Assembly (NCBI GenBank): GCA_964463655.1
Contig: CAYXDG010000001.1
Location: 34,197-98,196 of the forward strand
Length of the DNA: 64,000 nucleotides
Source of the DNA: Halothece sp964463655
GTDB lineage: Bacteria > Cyanobacteriota > Cyanobacteriia > Cyanobacteriales > Rubidibacteraceae
Direction: 5' to 3'
Both the position numbers and the translations under genes were made by a program. A model generated the notes under the pieces. That model was given only the letters and a program-made list of their open reading frames with translations. It did no database searches and was not told the origin of the DNA. Within the stretch, counting starts at the first letter, position 1. Each line of letters starts with the position of its first letter. Below, one piece after another: positions 18,028-27,854 of the stretch.

Positions 18028-19107
18028 TTAATGATTAAAGGCTTCTTGGACTGCAGGATGAACTAGCTGCTGCTGATGAACGTTTAAACCTTTCGCAAGG
18101 ATGGGATTTTCGTCTAGTGCTTTTAAGCCCTGATTCGCTAATTGAATTACATAGGGCAGTGTACTATTGTTTAAGGCTTGGGTTGCTGTCCAAGGAACTG
18201 CACCAGGCATATTGGGAACGCCAAAATGAACCACATCTTCTTCAACATAAGTGGGGTGAGTGTGGGAGGTTGCTTTTAAGGTTTCGACACAACCCCCTTG
18301 ATCCACCGCAACATCTACAATCACGCTTCCCGATCGCATTTTTTGCACTAACTCTCGCGTCACCAGTTTCGGGGCTCGTTTCCCTGTAGTTAGGACAGCC
18401 CCAATCAGTAAATCAGCTTCTGGAACAACTGCTTCAATTTGAGAAGTATTACTGTAAAGCAATTCTACCCGTGAACCAAAGAGGTTTTCTAACTCAGCTA
18501 GGCGATCGACGTTTACATCCAGAATTTGCACTTGCGCGCCAATTCCCACCGCCAGACGAGCCGCTTCTGTGCCGACAACACCACCGCCAAGAATTACCAC
18601 ACGCCCCGATCGAACCCCCGGAACGCCTCCCAATAAGACTCCACGACCTCCTTGTTGTTTTTCGAGGTAATGCGCCCCAAATTGGACAGATAAGCGTCCT
18701 GCGATAATACTCATGGGGTTGAGGAGAGGGAGTTTGCCGTTGGGCAGTTCAACGGTTTCATATGCGATTGCGCTGATGCCAGAATTGATCAAGGCTTCTG
18801 TTAGGGTGCGATCTGCTGCTAAATGCAGATAGGTAAATAAAAGTTTACCTGCTTGCAAATAGGGATATTCATCGGGGAGGGGTTCTTTCACTTTTACCAC
18901 CAGTTCCCGATGCCAGGCTTCTTTGCTCTCTTTGACAATCGTCGCACCAGCTTGTTGATAGTCTTCATCTGTGAAGCCGGCCCCAATTCCCCCTTGGGTC
19001 TCGACAAAAACTTGATGTTTTCTGTCACATAAACTACGGACGCTGCTGGGACTCAAACCCACGCGGTATTCTTGATCTTTGGTTTCTTTGGGAACACCGA
19101 TTTCCAT
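18028..19107 (-). CDS. ald: Alanine dehydrogenase
   Basis: NAD-dependent alanine dehydrogenase, converting L-alanine to pyruvate and ammonia reversibly. Starting at the ATG 19105-19107 gives 359 residues beginning MEIGVPKETKDQEYRVGL, as in the family; R15 is the substrate-binding arginine. The Rossmann motif VILGGGVVGTEAAR and the C-terminal VHFGVPNMPGAVPWTATQAL are diagnostic. An extra methionine one codon upstream is possible. It is monocistronic, convergent with the preceding gene. Confidence 0.95.
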   Translation of the reverse strand: MEIGVPKETKDQEYRVGLSPSSVRSLCDRKHQVFVETQGGIGAGFTDEDYQQAGATIVKESKEAWHRELVVKVKEPLPDEYPYLQAGKLLFTYLHLAADRTLTEALINSGISAIAYETVELPNGKLPLLNPMSIIAGRLSVQFGAHYLEKQQGGRGVLLGGVPGVRSGRVVILGGGVVGTEAARLAVGIGAQVQILDVNVDRLAELENLFGSRVELLYSNTSQIEAVVPEADLLIGAVLTTGKRAPKLVTRELVQKMRSGSVIVDVAVDQGGCVETLKATSHTHPTYVEEDVVHFGVPNMPGAVPWTATQALNNSTLPYVIQLANQGLKALDENPILAKGLNVHQQQLVHPAVQEAFNH

Positions 19108-19443
19108 CATTTTATCCTTGAATTACGATTCTGATTCGATCATGCTACAAAACTTGAGCATTTGCTGTGCTTATTTTCCTTCAAACTTCCCTGATCACCG
19201 CGATCGCAACTCGCAGATTATAACCATTCTGGACCCAAAAATGGGAAACCTGAAATTCTCTTTCCTCCAAAATTTTGCTAGCATGATCATTGTTGATCGT
19301 CACTCCTGAAATCATCAAGAGCAGCTTCAATGGAAAGCCAAAAGACAAGGGTTAAACTCATCAAAGATGGATTGAGAAGATAATTTCTGCCCTGAAAAAA
19401 ACGGTACGGCTGACTTTAGTGAATTAATAACTGGATCATTTCC
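19108..19443. other. Intergenic region, no gene seen
   Basis: Divergent region between ald and the kinase gene. It contains one HIP1-like GCGATCGC near 19200. No tRNA, terminator or clear operator was recognised. Confidence 0.4.
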
Positions 19444-21027
19444 ATGAGAACATACTGTACTCACCCCGATTGTTCAGAACCGATTAATACTTTTCCCAAA
19501 CGAAAAACAGATCAACAAGAATACTGTCATTGCTGCGGAATGCCTCAAATTCTAGCAGGAAGGTATATTCCACAAAAAGAGTTAGGAAAAGGAGGCTTTG
19601 GTGCTGCTTATCTAGCCATTGATTGCTATACCCCCAAAAAGCGTCAATGTGTTGTTAAACAATTTCGACCTTCTAATTGTCTCGATGCCCAAAAATTAAG
19701 AATTGCGGAAAAATTATTTGCCAGAGAAGCAGAAGTTTTAGAAACACTAGGCAATGAACACCCACAAATTCCTGATTTATATGCCTTTTTTACCATGATT
19801 TTTTCAGAAGGAAAGGGGGAGGAAAAACAATTCTTCTATATTGTACAAGAATTTGTTGATGGAGAAAACTTAGAACAAGAATTAAATAGAAAAGGGCAAT
19901 TAACAGAAACGGAAGTGCGGGAAGTTTTAGAAAATTTGTTGAAGATTTTGCAGTTTGTTCATAGCAATAAATCAATTCATCGGGATATTAAGCCTTCCAA
20001 TATTATGCGCGATCGCGCGGGAAAACTCTATCTCCTTGACTTTGGCGCGGTGAAACTGGTAAAAGGAGCAAGTACCACGCAACGCTCGACGGGTATTTAT
20101 TCCCCTGGCTACGCTCCCCCTGAGCAAATGTATGGAGAAAGGGTTTATCCTTCGACAGATTTGTATGCCTTAGCAGCAACTTGTCTGCGCTTACTCACAG
20201 GAAAAGAAATTCAGGAGTTATACAAGCCTTATGAGGGGAAATGGGTTTGGCGCGGTGAGGTCGATCAGATCAGTGAAAAATTAGCAGCAATTCTCGATCG
20301 AATGCTCTTACCAGTGCCCAAAGACCGCTTTCAATCTGCACAAGCAATTCTCAGAGTGCTTGAGGAAAAAACCATTTTGGGTGAAGAAGTTGAAGAATTG
20401 GAAACTTCCGATGCAGTTGGCTTTAGTCAACTGGCTGATTGGCGAAAAATGCTTACTGTCAACAGACAACCACTACCAGCGCCAACGCCACCAAAATCCT
20501 TAAAACCTCCATTAGAAAAGAAGGAACACGGAAGCAGCAACTCTCCCCATCCCCCACAGAGCATCAAAGTTTTAGAACCGCCCAATTCCCAAAATAATGG
20601 AGAAGGAAATCTTGACACTCCGCCACCTGAAGGAAAGGGAATGACACCTTCCCCTTCTCCAACACCAATTCATCTGCGTTCCCATTTTACCTTCTGGGAA
20701 TGTCTAGCTGGCGCTGCATTTACAGGGTTTGAAGGGGCGCTATTGTTGATCGCCTTGACCAGTATTTTTGGCGGGGTTTCTGGGATGAGTATGGGCTTAT
20801 GGGGGATGAGTCTGGGAGGGTTATTATATGCTCAGTGGAAACGATCGATTGAAAAAATTGGCTTGCTAATTGTTGGCGGAATTACCCTCGTTGTGGTGCT
20901 TCTGATTCCACCGATTCATGAGATTACAGTTGTGATGATTATCCTTTTTGCGGTGATCATAAGCCTCGGCGCGATCGCGTTCACTGCTTTGTTGAAACTG
21001 ATTGATCAGCTACTCTCTCGCGTTTAA
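19444..21027 (+). CDS. Serine/threonine protein kinase with N-terminal Cys motif
   Basis: A 527-residue membrane-bound Hanks-type kinase. Residues 5-31 form a cysteine cluster (C5, C10, C28, C30, C31) of the kind that precedes SpkB-like cyanobacterial kinases and may bind metal or sense redox. The kinase domain has the glycine loop GKGGFG (48-53), lysine K72, catalytic HRD (179-181) and DFG (199-201), so it should be active. A proline-rich linker (about 345-410) leads to three or four C-terminal hydrophobic helices. Substrate unknown; no obvious operon partner. Confidence 0.88.
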   Translation: MRTYCTHPDCSEPINTFPKRKTDQQEYCHCCGMPQILAGRYIPQKELGKGGFGAAYLAIDCYTPKKRQCVVKQFRPSNCLDAQKLRIAEKLFAREAEVLETLGNEHPQIPDLYAFFTMIFSEGKGEEKQFFYIVQEFVDGENLEQELNRKGQLTETEVREVLENLLKILQFVHSNKSIHRDIKPSNIMRDRAGKLYLLDFGAVKLVKGASTTQRSTGIYSPGYAPPEQMYGERVYPSTDLYALAATCLRLLTGKEIQELYKPYEGKWVWRGEVDQISEKLAAILDRMLLPVPKDRFQSAQAILRVLEEKTILGEEVEELETSDAVGFSQLADWRKMLTVNRQPLPAPTPPKSLKPPLEKKEHGSSNSPHPPQSIKVLEPPNSQNNGEGNLDTPPPEGKGMTPSPSPTPIHLRSHFTFWECLAGAAFTGFEGALLLIALTSIFGGVSGMSMGLWGMSLGGLLYAQWKRSIEKIGLLIVGGITLVVVLLIPPIHEITVVMIILFAVIISLGAIAFTALLKLIDQLLSRV

Positions 21028-21079
21028 GTCTTTCTCTTCTTCCCACACAGAAATTTTAGAAAACCTTTCCCTAGAGCAA

Positions 21080-21889
21080 TTAATCATTTAAGGAAAGAAA
21101 ATTATCTAAGGCTTCCACCATGCGCGGGGGCCAACGGCGCACTTCTCTCAACCATTCCACATCGCGATAACGCTTGTCGTTCCCCATCACGGAAACCCAG
21201 TTACTTTCTGCTGCTCCTTGTTTCCCTTCCGCCCACAAAATAGCCGTGAGTGCTGCACGAACATCAGGAAAGTTAGGATACTTTCGGACGAGATTGCGAG
21301 TTTCTTTGAGGGCTTCTTGGTCATCGCCAATTTGGTAGTAATTTAAAGCTGCATTTGCCCGTGCGATCGCAAAGTCTGGATTGAGAGCGGCTGCTTTTTG
21401 GTAGTCTGTAATCGCTGCGTTGTAATCCCCTTTCCCCGCTTTAGCGTTCCCACGATTATTGTATGCCATTGCATCATTGGGATTTAAGTTGAGGACAGTA
21501 TTATAGTCATCGATCGCCCTATCCCACTGTTGAATAATTTCGTAAGCAATGCCACGATTAAGGTAAGGATCGGACTGATTCGGCGCGATCGCAATGGCTT
21601 GATTATAATCATCGATCGCACCTTCAATTTTACTCTGACTCAACCGTACATTCCCGCGATTACTCCAAACTGCGGGGTTACGGGGAAACATTTCAATCAA
21701 CTCTCCCCAGTAGGTTTCTGATTTAGCAAAATCACCTTCTCTTAGTGCTTGAAAGGCTTTTTCTGCAATTTCATCCCCCCGTTGCAGTTGTTCTTCTGTC
21801 ACTGAGGAGGAATCGGGATTCTGCGCCCAACTTGGCGTGGAGAAACTTAACAGGAAAATTAGGAAAAATAGACTAATTAAAATACGCAT
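21080..21889 (-). CDS. Secreted tetratricopeptide repeat protein
   Basis: A 269-residue protein with a Sec signal peptide (MRILISLFFLIFLLSFSTPSWA, cleavage likely after AQ or WA near residue 22). About four TPR units occupy residues 65-205, for example NRGIAYEIIQQWDRAIDDYN and NRGNAKAGKGDYNAAITDYQ. It should be a periplasmic or thylakoid-lumen scaffold. The C-terminal EVRRWPPRMVEALDNFL has no repeat character. It lies 27 bp downstream of the FIST gene on the same strand and may be co-transcribed. Confidence 0.8.
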   Translation of the reverse strand: MRILISLFFLIFLLSFSTPSWAQNPDSSSVTEEQLQRGDEIAEKAFQALREGDFAKSETYWGELIEMFPRNPAVWSNRGNVRLSQSKIEGAIDDYNQAIAIAPNQSDPYLNRGIAYEIIQQWDRAIDDYNTVLNLNPNDAMAYNNRGNAKAGKGDYNAAITDYQKAAALNPDFAIARANAALNYYQIGDDQEALKETRNLVRKYPNFPDVRAALTAILWAEGKQGAAESNWVSVMGNDKRYRDVEWLREVRRWPPRMVEALDNFLSLND

Positions 21890-21916
21890 ATTTGTTATCC
21901 AATGACCAATGACTAA

Positions 21917-23164
21917 TTACTTTCTAAAGATAGCAAAGGAAGAAGTATAGCCATGTAAAAAAGTTTGATGTCCCACAGGTCCAATTTCACCATTACAGAA
22001 AAAGCCACTGATGGGGATATGATTCATATATTGACGAAATAGTTCCGAATCAAAATTCGGTTTCCCGTATAATTCTTTACCCCGTCCTAAACAAGAAAAG
22101 AGAAGCGCCCCGACTGGAGAGGTATTATTGTCCTTTTGCTGATACTGTTTAAGGAGGACTTCTAAATCTTCTGCTGAGGTATTCCCATCACGGAGATGAA
22201 ACTGGACACGCTGGCCAGGGCGTAATTTATCTCCCACTGCGATCGCGCCCACTTTGGGATCAACCCCTAATAAGTTGCGAATCAGGAAATCTCCCTGCTG
22301 TAACTCTAACTTAAATTCATCTCTAGCAACCCCGATAAACAACGAATGCTGGGCGAGTTGTTGGTCTTCAGGGCTTAACTCATTCATTAATTCTCTCAAG
22401 GCTTGTAGGGGCGGTTTAGCTGCTTCTGTGCTATCTTTTCCCACTTCTACCACTTCGGCGAGAATATTCCGTTCTCCTTGGGTAATCTGATATTGTGGGC
22501 CAATAGGACGACAACCTTGGGCGACTAGAGTATCCACTTTAATCTCTCCACTCAAAGCAACGCCAACCATTCCTTCTCGTAATAATGCGGTGTCTGTTTG
22601 GGTCGGACTGTTATAAAATAAACCTGTTTGTACTCCCATCGCCATCGCACTGCTTAATCCTCCCACTTTCTTCCCATTGGGATAAGCAAAATCTAGACCT
22701 TCGAGCAAATCATTCACCTTGGAAAAGAAGGGATCGGCTAGTAAGATAAAGTCGGGGTTTTCGTCTGGAGAAACCCCTGTTAAATCTGTCCATGCGGTCG
22801 CAGCACTGTCTAAGTCTGGAATCTGATCCGCGCTGATATGAAACCCTTTGATATTGACCCCTGGTAAATGGGCAACAGTGAGACTTAATGCGGGGTTTCC
22901 TTCGATTTCTTGGGCTTGGTTTTCTTCATCAATCCCAATAATTCCTCCGCCTCCACTGCCAATTAAAACATTAATCGGTAGTTTTTCTTTCAAGAGAGGA
23001 ATTAAGCGCGGGTATTCACTCGCATAAGCGGAGGAGATGAATAAAAATCCGAGATCAGCAGACCCCGATAACTTTTCTTGGATGCGATCGCTCACATCCG
23101 CGATCGCGCTTTCGAGGGAGAGACGAGTTGAGATGGCGTTGACCCACTGTATTTGCTCAGTCAT
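21917..23164 (-). CDS. FIST N- and C-domain sensor protein
   Basis: A 415-residue soluble protein with the FIST_N domain (about residues 30-230; LGFLFISSAYASEYP, GGLSSAMAMG) and the FIST C-terminal domain (about 240-400; LLFSCLGRGKELYG, GFFCNGEIGPVG). FIST proteins are predicted small-ligand sensors, possibly for amino acids, usually linked to signalling proteins. Here no kinase or cyclase domain is fused and none is adjacent in the operon, so its output partner is unknown. Confidence 0.85.
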   Translation of the reverse strand: MTEQIQWVNAISTRLSLESAIADVSDRIQEKLSGSADLGFLFISSAYASEYPRLIPLLKEKLPINVLIGSGGGGIIGIDEENQAQEIEGNPALSLTVAHLPGVNIKGFHISADQIPDLDSAATAWTDLTGVSPDENPDFILLADPFFSKVNDLLEGLDFAYPNGKKVGGLSSAMAMGVQTGLFYNSPTQTDTALLREGMVGVALSGEIKVDTLVAQGCRPIGPQYQITQGERNILAEVVEVGKDSTEAAKPPLQALRELMNELSPEDQQLAQHSLFIGVARDEFKLELQQGDFLIRNLLGVDPKVGAIAVGDKLRPGQRVQFHLRDGNTSAEDLEVLLKQYQQKDNNTSPVGALLFSCLGRGKELYGKPNFDSELFRQYMNHIPISGFFCNGEIGPVGHQTFLHGYTSSFAIFRK

Positions 23165-23289
23165 AGTTGAGAATTAGCAAGGTTTCTTTTGTTAAGGATA
23201 TCGTATGAGCAAGGTTTGGTTTCAATGATTCACTAAAGAAAAACACTTTCCCCTTGTCGTAATCATCTGCTATTCCCACACTTATCGCT

Positions 23290-23664
23290 TCACCCAGAGA
23301 AAGAATCTACATCCACTGCTTCCACATCGATCGTACCGGGAGGGGTAATGCGCTCAAAGCGTCCTTTTTCAATTTTTAGCGGTTCGCTACAGTTGGGACA
23401 ACGGGACATCGTACCATTAAAACCAGTAAACTGATATTGGCATACTGGACACTGGTCTTCTACGAGATTGCGTCTCAGCCACCATTGCACCCCAAACAGG
23501 GCGATCGCTGGGATCACAATTATTAAACCAATGACAATCAGGACACTGTTGACCACCCAACCCAGTCCGACTGAAGTTAGTAACAAAGCGCCGACAATCA
23601 GCGTTAGCCAACAACCCATTCCAGAAAGATTCAATTGTGCAATTTTTGGGAAATCCTGCTTCAC
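23290..23664 (-). CDS. Small membrane protein with C-terminal zinc ribbon
   Basis: A 124-residue protein with two hydrophobic helices (about residues 15-60) followed by a zinc-ribbon-like pair, CPVC near residue 73 and CPNC near residue 90. The C-terminal tail is acidic (DVEAVDVDSFSG). The Cys spacing (16 residues) suits one bound zinc. I do not recognise a named family; similar proteins are conserved hypotheticals in cyanobacteria. Divergent from the next lipoprotein gene. Confidence 0.7.
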   Translation of the reverse strand: MKQDFPKIAQLNLSGMGCWLTLIVGALLLTSVGLGWVVNSVLIVIGLIIVIPAIALFGVQWWLRRNLVEDQCPVCQYQFTGFNGTMSRCPNCSEPLKIEKGRFERITPPGTIDVEAVDVDSFSG

Positions 23665-23788
23665 GAAGCCTCCTCCTTTCTAGCGATCTCCTTTTATCTT
23701 AATATAAAATTAGTTCTGGTTGTTTCTAACAGTTTGTTGGTTAACCGAACCAAATCGTTGATTCAATTGTGATTCTTAGCTAAACCTG

Positions 23789-24295
23789 ATGTTAAAACTA
23801 CGCTCTATCTTTTCTTTATTTCTCCTAGTGACTCTCTTCCTTCTCACTCCTGCTTGCGGTCAAAATGAACCCACTTCTCGCTTTGACCAAGCACAACAAG
23901 AAAGCACTCAATCGGGAGCCGTTGCGGTTTCTGAAGATGCTGTAAAAGGGGGAGAGTTAAATCGTTATTTTCCTGAGAATGAAGGGTCTTATAAAATTGT
24001 TTATGTTCAAGAAAAACGGGGATTTGCTCAAGCTAAATTAGAAGAAAATGGACAGGAGTTAGCCTTAATGTCTATTTCCGATGTGGCAAATAATCCCACG
24101 GCTGCTGATAAATTTAAAGACAGTCAAGAGACGATTCAAGGTTATCCAGTGGTGAATCAAGGCAGTAAAGCAACAGCGGTTTTATTGCGCGATCGCTATC
24201 AAGTTAAAATTGTCTCTCGCCGTGATACATTTGCCGAGAGTGATCGCAAAGAATGGCTGAAAAAATTTGATTTAGATACCCTAGCTGAACTTTAG
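23789..24295 (+). CDS. Putative lipoprotein
   Basis: A 168-residue exported protein. The N-terminus (MLKLRSIFSLFLLVTLFLL) and lipobox LTPAC at about residues 19-23 predict lipidation on the cysteine and anchoring facing the periplasm or lumen. The mature part is charged, with DKFKDSQETIQGYPVVNQGS and VLLRDRYQVKIVSR. Function is unknown. A second exported protein gene begins 18 bp later, so the two are probably one operon. Confidence 0.72.
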   Translation: MLKLRSIFSLFLLVTLFLLTPACGQNEPTSRFDQAQQESTQSGAVAVSEDAVKGGELNRYFPENEGSYKIVYVQEKRGFAQAKLEENGQELALMSISDVANNPTAADKFKDSQETIQGYPVVNQGSKATAVLLRDRYQVKIVSRRDTFAESDRKEWLKKFDLDTLAEL

Positions 24296-24312
24296 AATTT
24301 AAGGAAAAAAGA

Positions 24313-24708
24313 ATGACTCAACTATCTCTGATTAAAAATGCTTTGCTGAGCGCGATCGCCCCCCTTCTCCTCATCAGCTATCCCCTCTCTGGACATAGCC
24401 AAACTTTTGTACAAAATCAAGATTCTGTTATCGAATACAGAACATTAATCGAACTAAACAAAGCCAAAAACTTAGCCCGTCAAGCAGCAGAAAAAGCCAA
24501 TGGCGGTTTAAGTGAATACCGCGCTGAACCAGCAATGCACGGACCCGCTCAAGAAACTAATTATCAAGAACTCGCCGAAAGCGTGTGGCAATTTACCTTT
24601 CTTGGCAGACGACCCACTTCTACTGAATACACCATAGAAAGTGTCGTCGTTGTTAACACAAATACAGGAGAAATTACAATCGAATATAATGGCTCAGTTC
24701 GCCAATAA
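24313..24708 (+). CDS. Small exported protein of unknown function
   Basis: A 131-residue protein with a signal peptide (hydrophobic residues about 9-28, cleavage likely after GHSQ). The mature part starts with a helical segment (LIELNKAKNLARQAAEKANGG) and ends in a beta-rich part with VVVVNTNTGEITIEYNGSV, which loosely resembles a PepSY-like fold. This is not a firm assignment. It follows the lipoprotein gene directly. Confidence 0.65.
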   Translation: MTQLSLIKNALLSAIAPLLLISYPLSGHSQTFVQNQDSVIEYRTLIELNKAKNLARQAAEKANGGLSEYRAEPAMHGPAQETNYQELAESVWQFTFLGRRPTSTEYTIESVVVVNTNTGEITIEYNGSVRQ

Positions 24709-24908
24709 TTTCTAGTCGTTTCTCCGATCGGGTGGGCAATGTCCACCCAAGAACTAATACCATAAAATATCCCTAGCTCTGAGATGTTAACGGCTGGTTT
24801 TTTATGATATAATCAGAGATGAAACTTTATCCTTATAATTAATTAAAGGACATCTTGGATTGTGTCCTTCACCAGCAAACACTATTCTTATTGATTTAGA
24901 TTAAGGGA

Positions 24909-25796
24909 ATGACAGAAGCAATTTTTAAATTAGTTGACGAACTTCCAGAACAAAATATGACCGTTCGGGTGCTGAATGCACTAGACTTTGTAGTACCCGG
25001 AGAATGGGATAATCTAGTTGGCTTTGAAAACACCATTCGCCAAGTGACGGGAGAAGAAGACGAAGCATTAATTCAACAAATCGGCGATCGCGCTGTGTGG
25101 TTATTTAATGATGAATCTCAAGGCTATCAACGGGCGCTTTGGCTATATCAAACAGTCGATCGCACCGACACTGCTTTAGCCAGCGCCGCCTTAGCGAATA
25201 AAGTAGGAGAACGGATTCCTTTGCTGGGCTTTCTTAATAATATCACACCGAAAGCAGACAAGGCGCAAAGCATTGATTTAGCCCTAAAAACCGTTGTTGA
25301 ATTAATCGCATTCTGTCAGATTAATGGACTACCAGGAGACAGTATTGGCGACTTTGTTAACTCTCTATTTAGCTACAGCAAAGAGAATCTGATGCGGATG
25401 ACAGCTTTAGTTTGTCTAGATGGGTTAATTCCCCTTGGCCCCGATTTTATTCAGAAAGCACAAGAGATTATTTCAGGCCTCAATGCTGATGAATTGGAAA
25501 ACAATGATACCTATCAAAGAATTAGCGGTTACATTCCAGGGGAAGACACAGAAAATCAATTAGGATTTATTGGCAAAGCGTTTGGATCAGTGAAAGATTG
25601 GATGGGAGACTTTGTAGAAAGTAAAGACTTAACCCCTCAGAAAGTCATGAACAATGTTCAAAGTTTTGTCGAATTTTCTGATGATCAACTAGACTATTTA
25701 GCAGCCTTTTTAGACTTAACGACGAACTATTATCAACATACGGGAACACAAACTTTAGCCCGATGTCTGATCGATCGCGCTTACGCTGAAATTTAA
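24909..25796 (+). CDS. Conserved hypothetical cyanobacterial protein
   Basis: A 295-residue soluble, mostly helical acidic protein (many D/E, few Cys). It has no signal peptide or membrane helix. Segments such as LNALDFVVPGEWDNLVGFEN and GDRAVWLFNDESQGYQRALW look well structured, but I do not recognise a family. It ends 9 bp before rsmD on the same strand, so the two are likely co-transcribed. Confidence 0.65.
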   Translation: MTEAIFKLVDELPEQNMTVRVLNALDFVVPGEWDNLVGFENTIRQVTGEEDEALIQQIGDRAVWLFNDESQGYQRALWLYQTVDRTDTALASAALANKVGERIPLLGFLNNITPKADKAQSIDLALKTVVELIAFCQINGLPGDSIGDFVNSLFSYSKENLMRMTALVCLDGLIPLGPDFIQKAQEIISGLNADELENNDTYQRISGYIPGEDTENQLGFIGKAFGSVKDWMGDFVESKDLTPQKVMNNVQSFVEFSDDQLDYLAAFLDLTTNYYQHTGTQTLARCLIDRAYAEI

Positions 25797-25805
25797 TTTC
25801 AACTG

Positions 25806-26345
25806 ATGCGAATCTATGGAAATCGCCTCTTAAAAACCTTACCAGGACAACTCACCCGTCCGACATCTGCACGGGTGCGGGAGGCGCTATTCAACATTTG
25901 GCAAGGTAAAATTGAAGAAGCTCGCTGGCTCGATTTATGTGCAGGAAATGGGACAATGGGAGCAGAAGCACTTTGTCGCGGGGTTAGCTTTCTAGTAGGA
26001 ATTGAACAGAACCAACGAGCTTGTCAAATTATTCGCGAGAATTGGCAAAAAGTCGCCAGCAGCGAACAGGAATGGCAGATTTTTAAAGGAGATATCCGAG
26101 AGAAATTAAAAGCCTTAAAAGGACAGCAATTTGATTTCATTTACTTTGATCCGCCCTATGCTAGTGAGTTATACACCCCTGTTTTAAGTCTAGTATCAGA
26201 CTTGGAATTATTAGCAACAGAAGGGGAGATCGCGATCGAGCATGACCCTAAACAATGGGAAGATCAGGAAATCGAAAATTTAACTGTGATTCGCCAGAAA
26301 AAATATGGTAATACTTCTTTAACGTTTTATATAGCAATTCCATAA
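25806..26345 (+). CDS. rsmD: 16S rRNA (guanine(966)-N(2))-methyltransferase RsmD
   Basis: A 179-residue SAM-dependent methyltransferase that modifies G966 of 16S rRNA. It shows the RsmD opening (RPTSARVREALFNIW), SAM motif I LDLCAGNGTMGAEAL, and the catalytic DPPY in FDFIYFDPPY. Length fits the family. It is the last gene before a mobile-element zone; a CCCCCCAA/TTGGGGG hairpin (26364-26389) follows its stop. Confidence 0.92.
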   Translation: MRIYGNRLLKTLPGQLTRPTSARVREALFNIWQGKIEEARWLDLCAGNGTMGAEALCRGVSFLVGIEQNQRACQIIRENWQKVASSEQEWQIFKGDIREKLKALKGQQFDFIYFDPPYASELYTPVLSLVSDLELLATEGEIAIEHDPKQWEDQEIENLTVIRQKKYGNTSLTFYIAIP

Positions 26346-26363
26346 AAATTTTAAATGATTTTG

Positions 26364-26389
26364 CCCCCCAAAGCCTTAAACTTGGGGGA
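26364..26389. terminator. Hairpin after rsmD
   Basis: A C-rich arm (CCCCCCAA) and a G-rich arm (TTGGGGG) flank a nine-base loop about 20 bp after rsmD. There is no T run, so termination is uncertain. Confidence 0.4.
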
Positions 26390-26468
26390 CTTCAGTATCA
26401 ACTGTTTAGAGAAAATGCACCTTGGAATCAAGACACTTCCAGAAGCACTATTATGACAATGGTGGGCG

Positions 26469-26505
26469 ATTTGACTTCTCCTCGCTCTAAAGAGACGAGG
26501 ATTCT
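26469..26505 (-). repeat. Right end of the IS605-type element, possible reRNA scaffold
   Basis: Stem CCTCG/CGAGG with flanking ATTTGAC and GGATTCTA. TnpB guide RNAs (omega or reRNA) are made from the tnpB 3' end plus this end, so the guide would read leftward into sequence below 26469. The same architecture recurs at 60910-60960. Confidence 0.55.
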
Positions 26506-27802
26506 AAAAGGAGGCTTCGCAACGGGTTAAAAACCTCCTTGCGAGGCTTCTTCTTTTAGAGTTCCAGATATACAGTCTGGATGGCAGAGTCAAAGCTGCC
26601 CTACAAACCTTGGCTAGGACGATTCCTAACTGTATCTCTACTTTTCTAAGGATATTAGCTGCGCCATTACAGTCAGCATTAATGATCCTTCCTTGAGAAT
26701 CTTGATAGCATCCTCTTGTTACTCGTTTTCCTGAAAGCTGCCACCTTTCGGGTTTTTCACCAAATGTCGGTAGCACATCACGATCCAAGAAACTCGACTT
26801 GGAAGTATAGCTTTCCTCAGTTTCTACAAATTCAATCCCATATTCAGTAGCTAATTGTTGAATCCGATTCTTTAACTTAGCCGTTGGAATCTGGACAAAG
26901 TTTTGATTATTCTTCTTTCCAATGTTAATTCCTTATCGTTGACCTTCATTCCACCCAAAAACAATCGTGCCGATGTTCTTAGATAAACAATAATTGATTA
27001 CCATTCGGGCTGCTTTGTTAACAGCATCTCTAATCTGACGATTTCTCTTTTCAGTGATTCTAGCTAACTCAAAATCCCAATAAACTTGAGGCTTTCCCTC
27101 TTTTAGGGAAGAAACTCGGCGATTATAGTTTTGATTAAGAGATTTAACTTTCCTTCCATCAATAATGAAAGAGTCCCCTAGAGTAGAAACACAAGTTAAC
27201 CAGTTGTCGATACCAGGGTCAATTCCTAATGCTTCTGTTGAGTTAACTGTTATTTTGGACTCAGGTTTTTCATAAATCCATTCCACATAAAACTCTTGGT
27301 TTCGAGGAAAGATTCTAAGTTCCTTAATCTTTCCCCACTCTAGATTTGAAGGAAAAGAGACAAAGAACTCTGATAACCCAAACCATGCTTTCAGGGTTTT
27401 CCCTAAAGGAATCCTAACCTGATCACCCTTTAATTTAAGAGCTTGTTTAGGATAAGAAGCAACAGCCATCCCTCCCTTATCTCTATAACTTGGCAGTTTG
27501 GGATGTTGATCAATCGTCCCTTCAAAAAAGGCTTTTCGTAGTCCTTGATAAGACTTAAAGGATTCGGCGACACTTCTTAGAATTTGTTGAGCGCATTGAG
27601 AATGGAGAGCCTTAAAGTTATTTTGTTGTTTTAAGGTTTTTTCTAAATCATATTTACCAACTATCTTACTTTCGTTGAAGAAAGTTTGACGGGCTACATA
27701 AATCCCACAATTAGTTAGATTATTAGCGGTCTGACAAATATGTTCTAGGAGAGGAATTAAATCAGAGTTGGGATTAATTCGATTTTGCTGGCATCCATAC
27801 AT
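26504..27802 (-). pseudogene. tnpB: RNA-guided nuclease TnpB with an in-frame TAA
   Basis: One continuous frame of 432 sense-plus-stop codons interrupted only by TAA at codon 290 (26933-26935), directly after FGWNEGQR and before GINIGKKNNQNF. RuvC residues are visible: D195 in ALGIDPGIDN and the last aspartate in NADCNGAANILRK. The usual CxxC zinc finger is missing and the segment reads ETEESYTSKSSFL, as in the common cyanobacterial TnpB group where the catalytic Glu lies in this region. Flanking codons on both sides of the stop are well conserved family sequence, so this is a recent single-base lesion or a sequencing error. Confidence 0.85.
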
Positions 27803-27854
27803 AAGTTTCTTAGTTAGTCTGTTAAGATGATTATCACATAAAGATAGTCATTGG

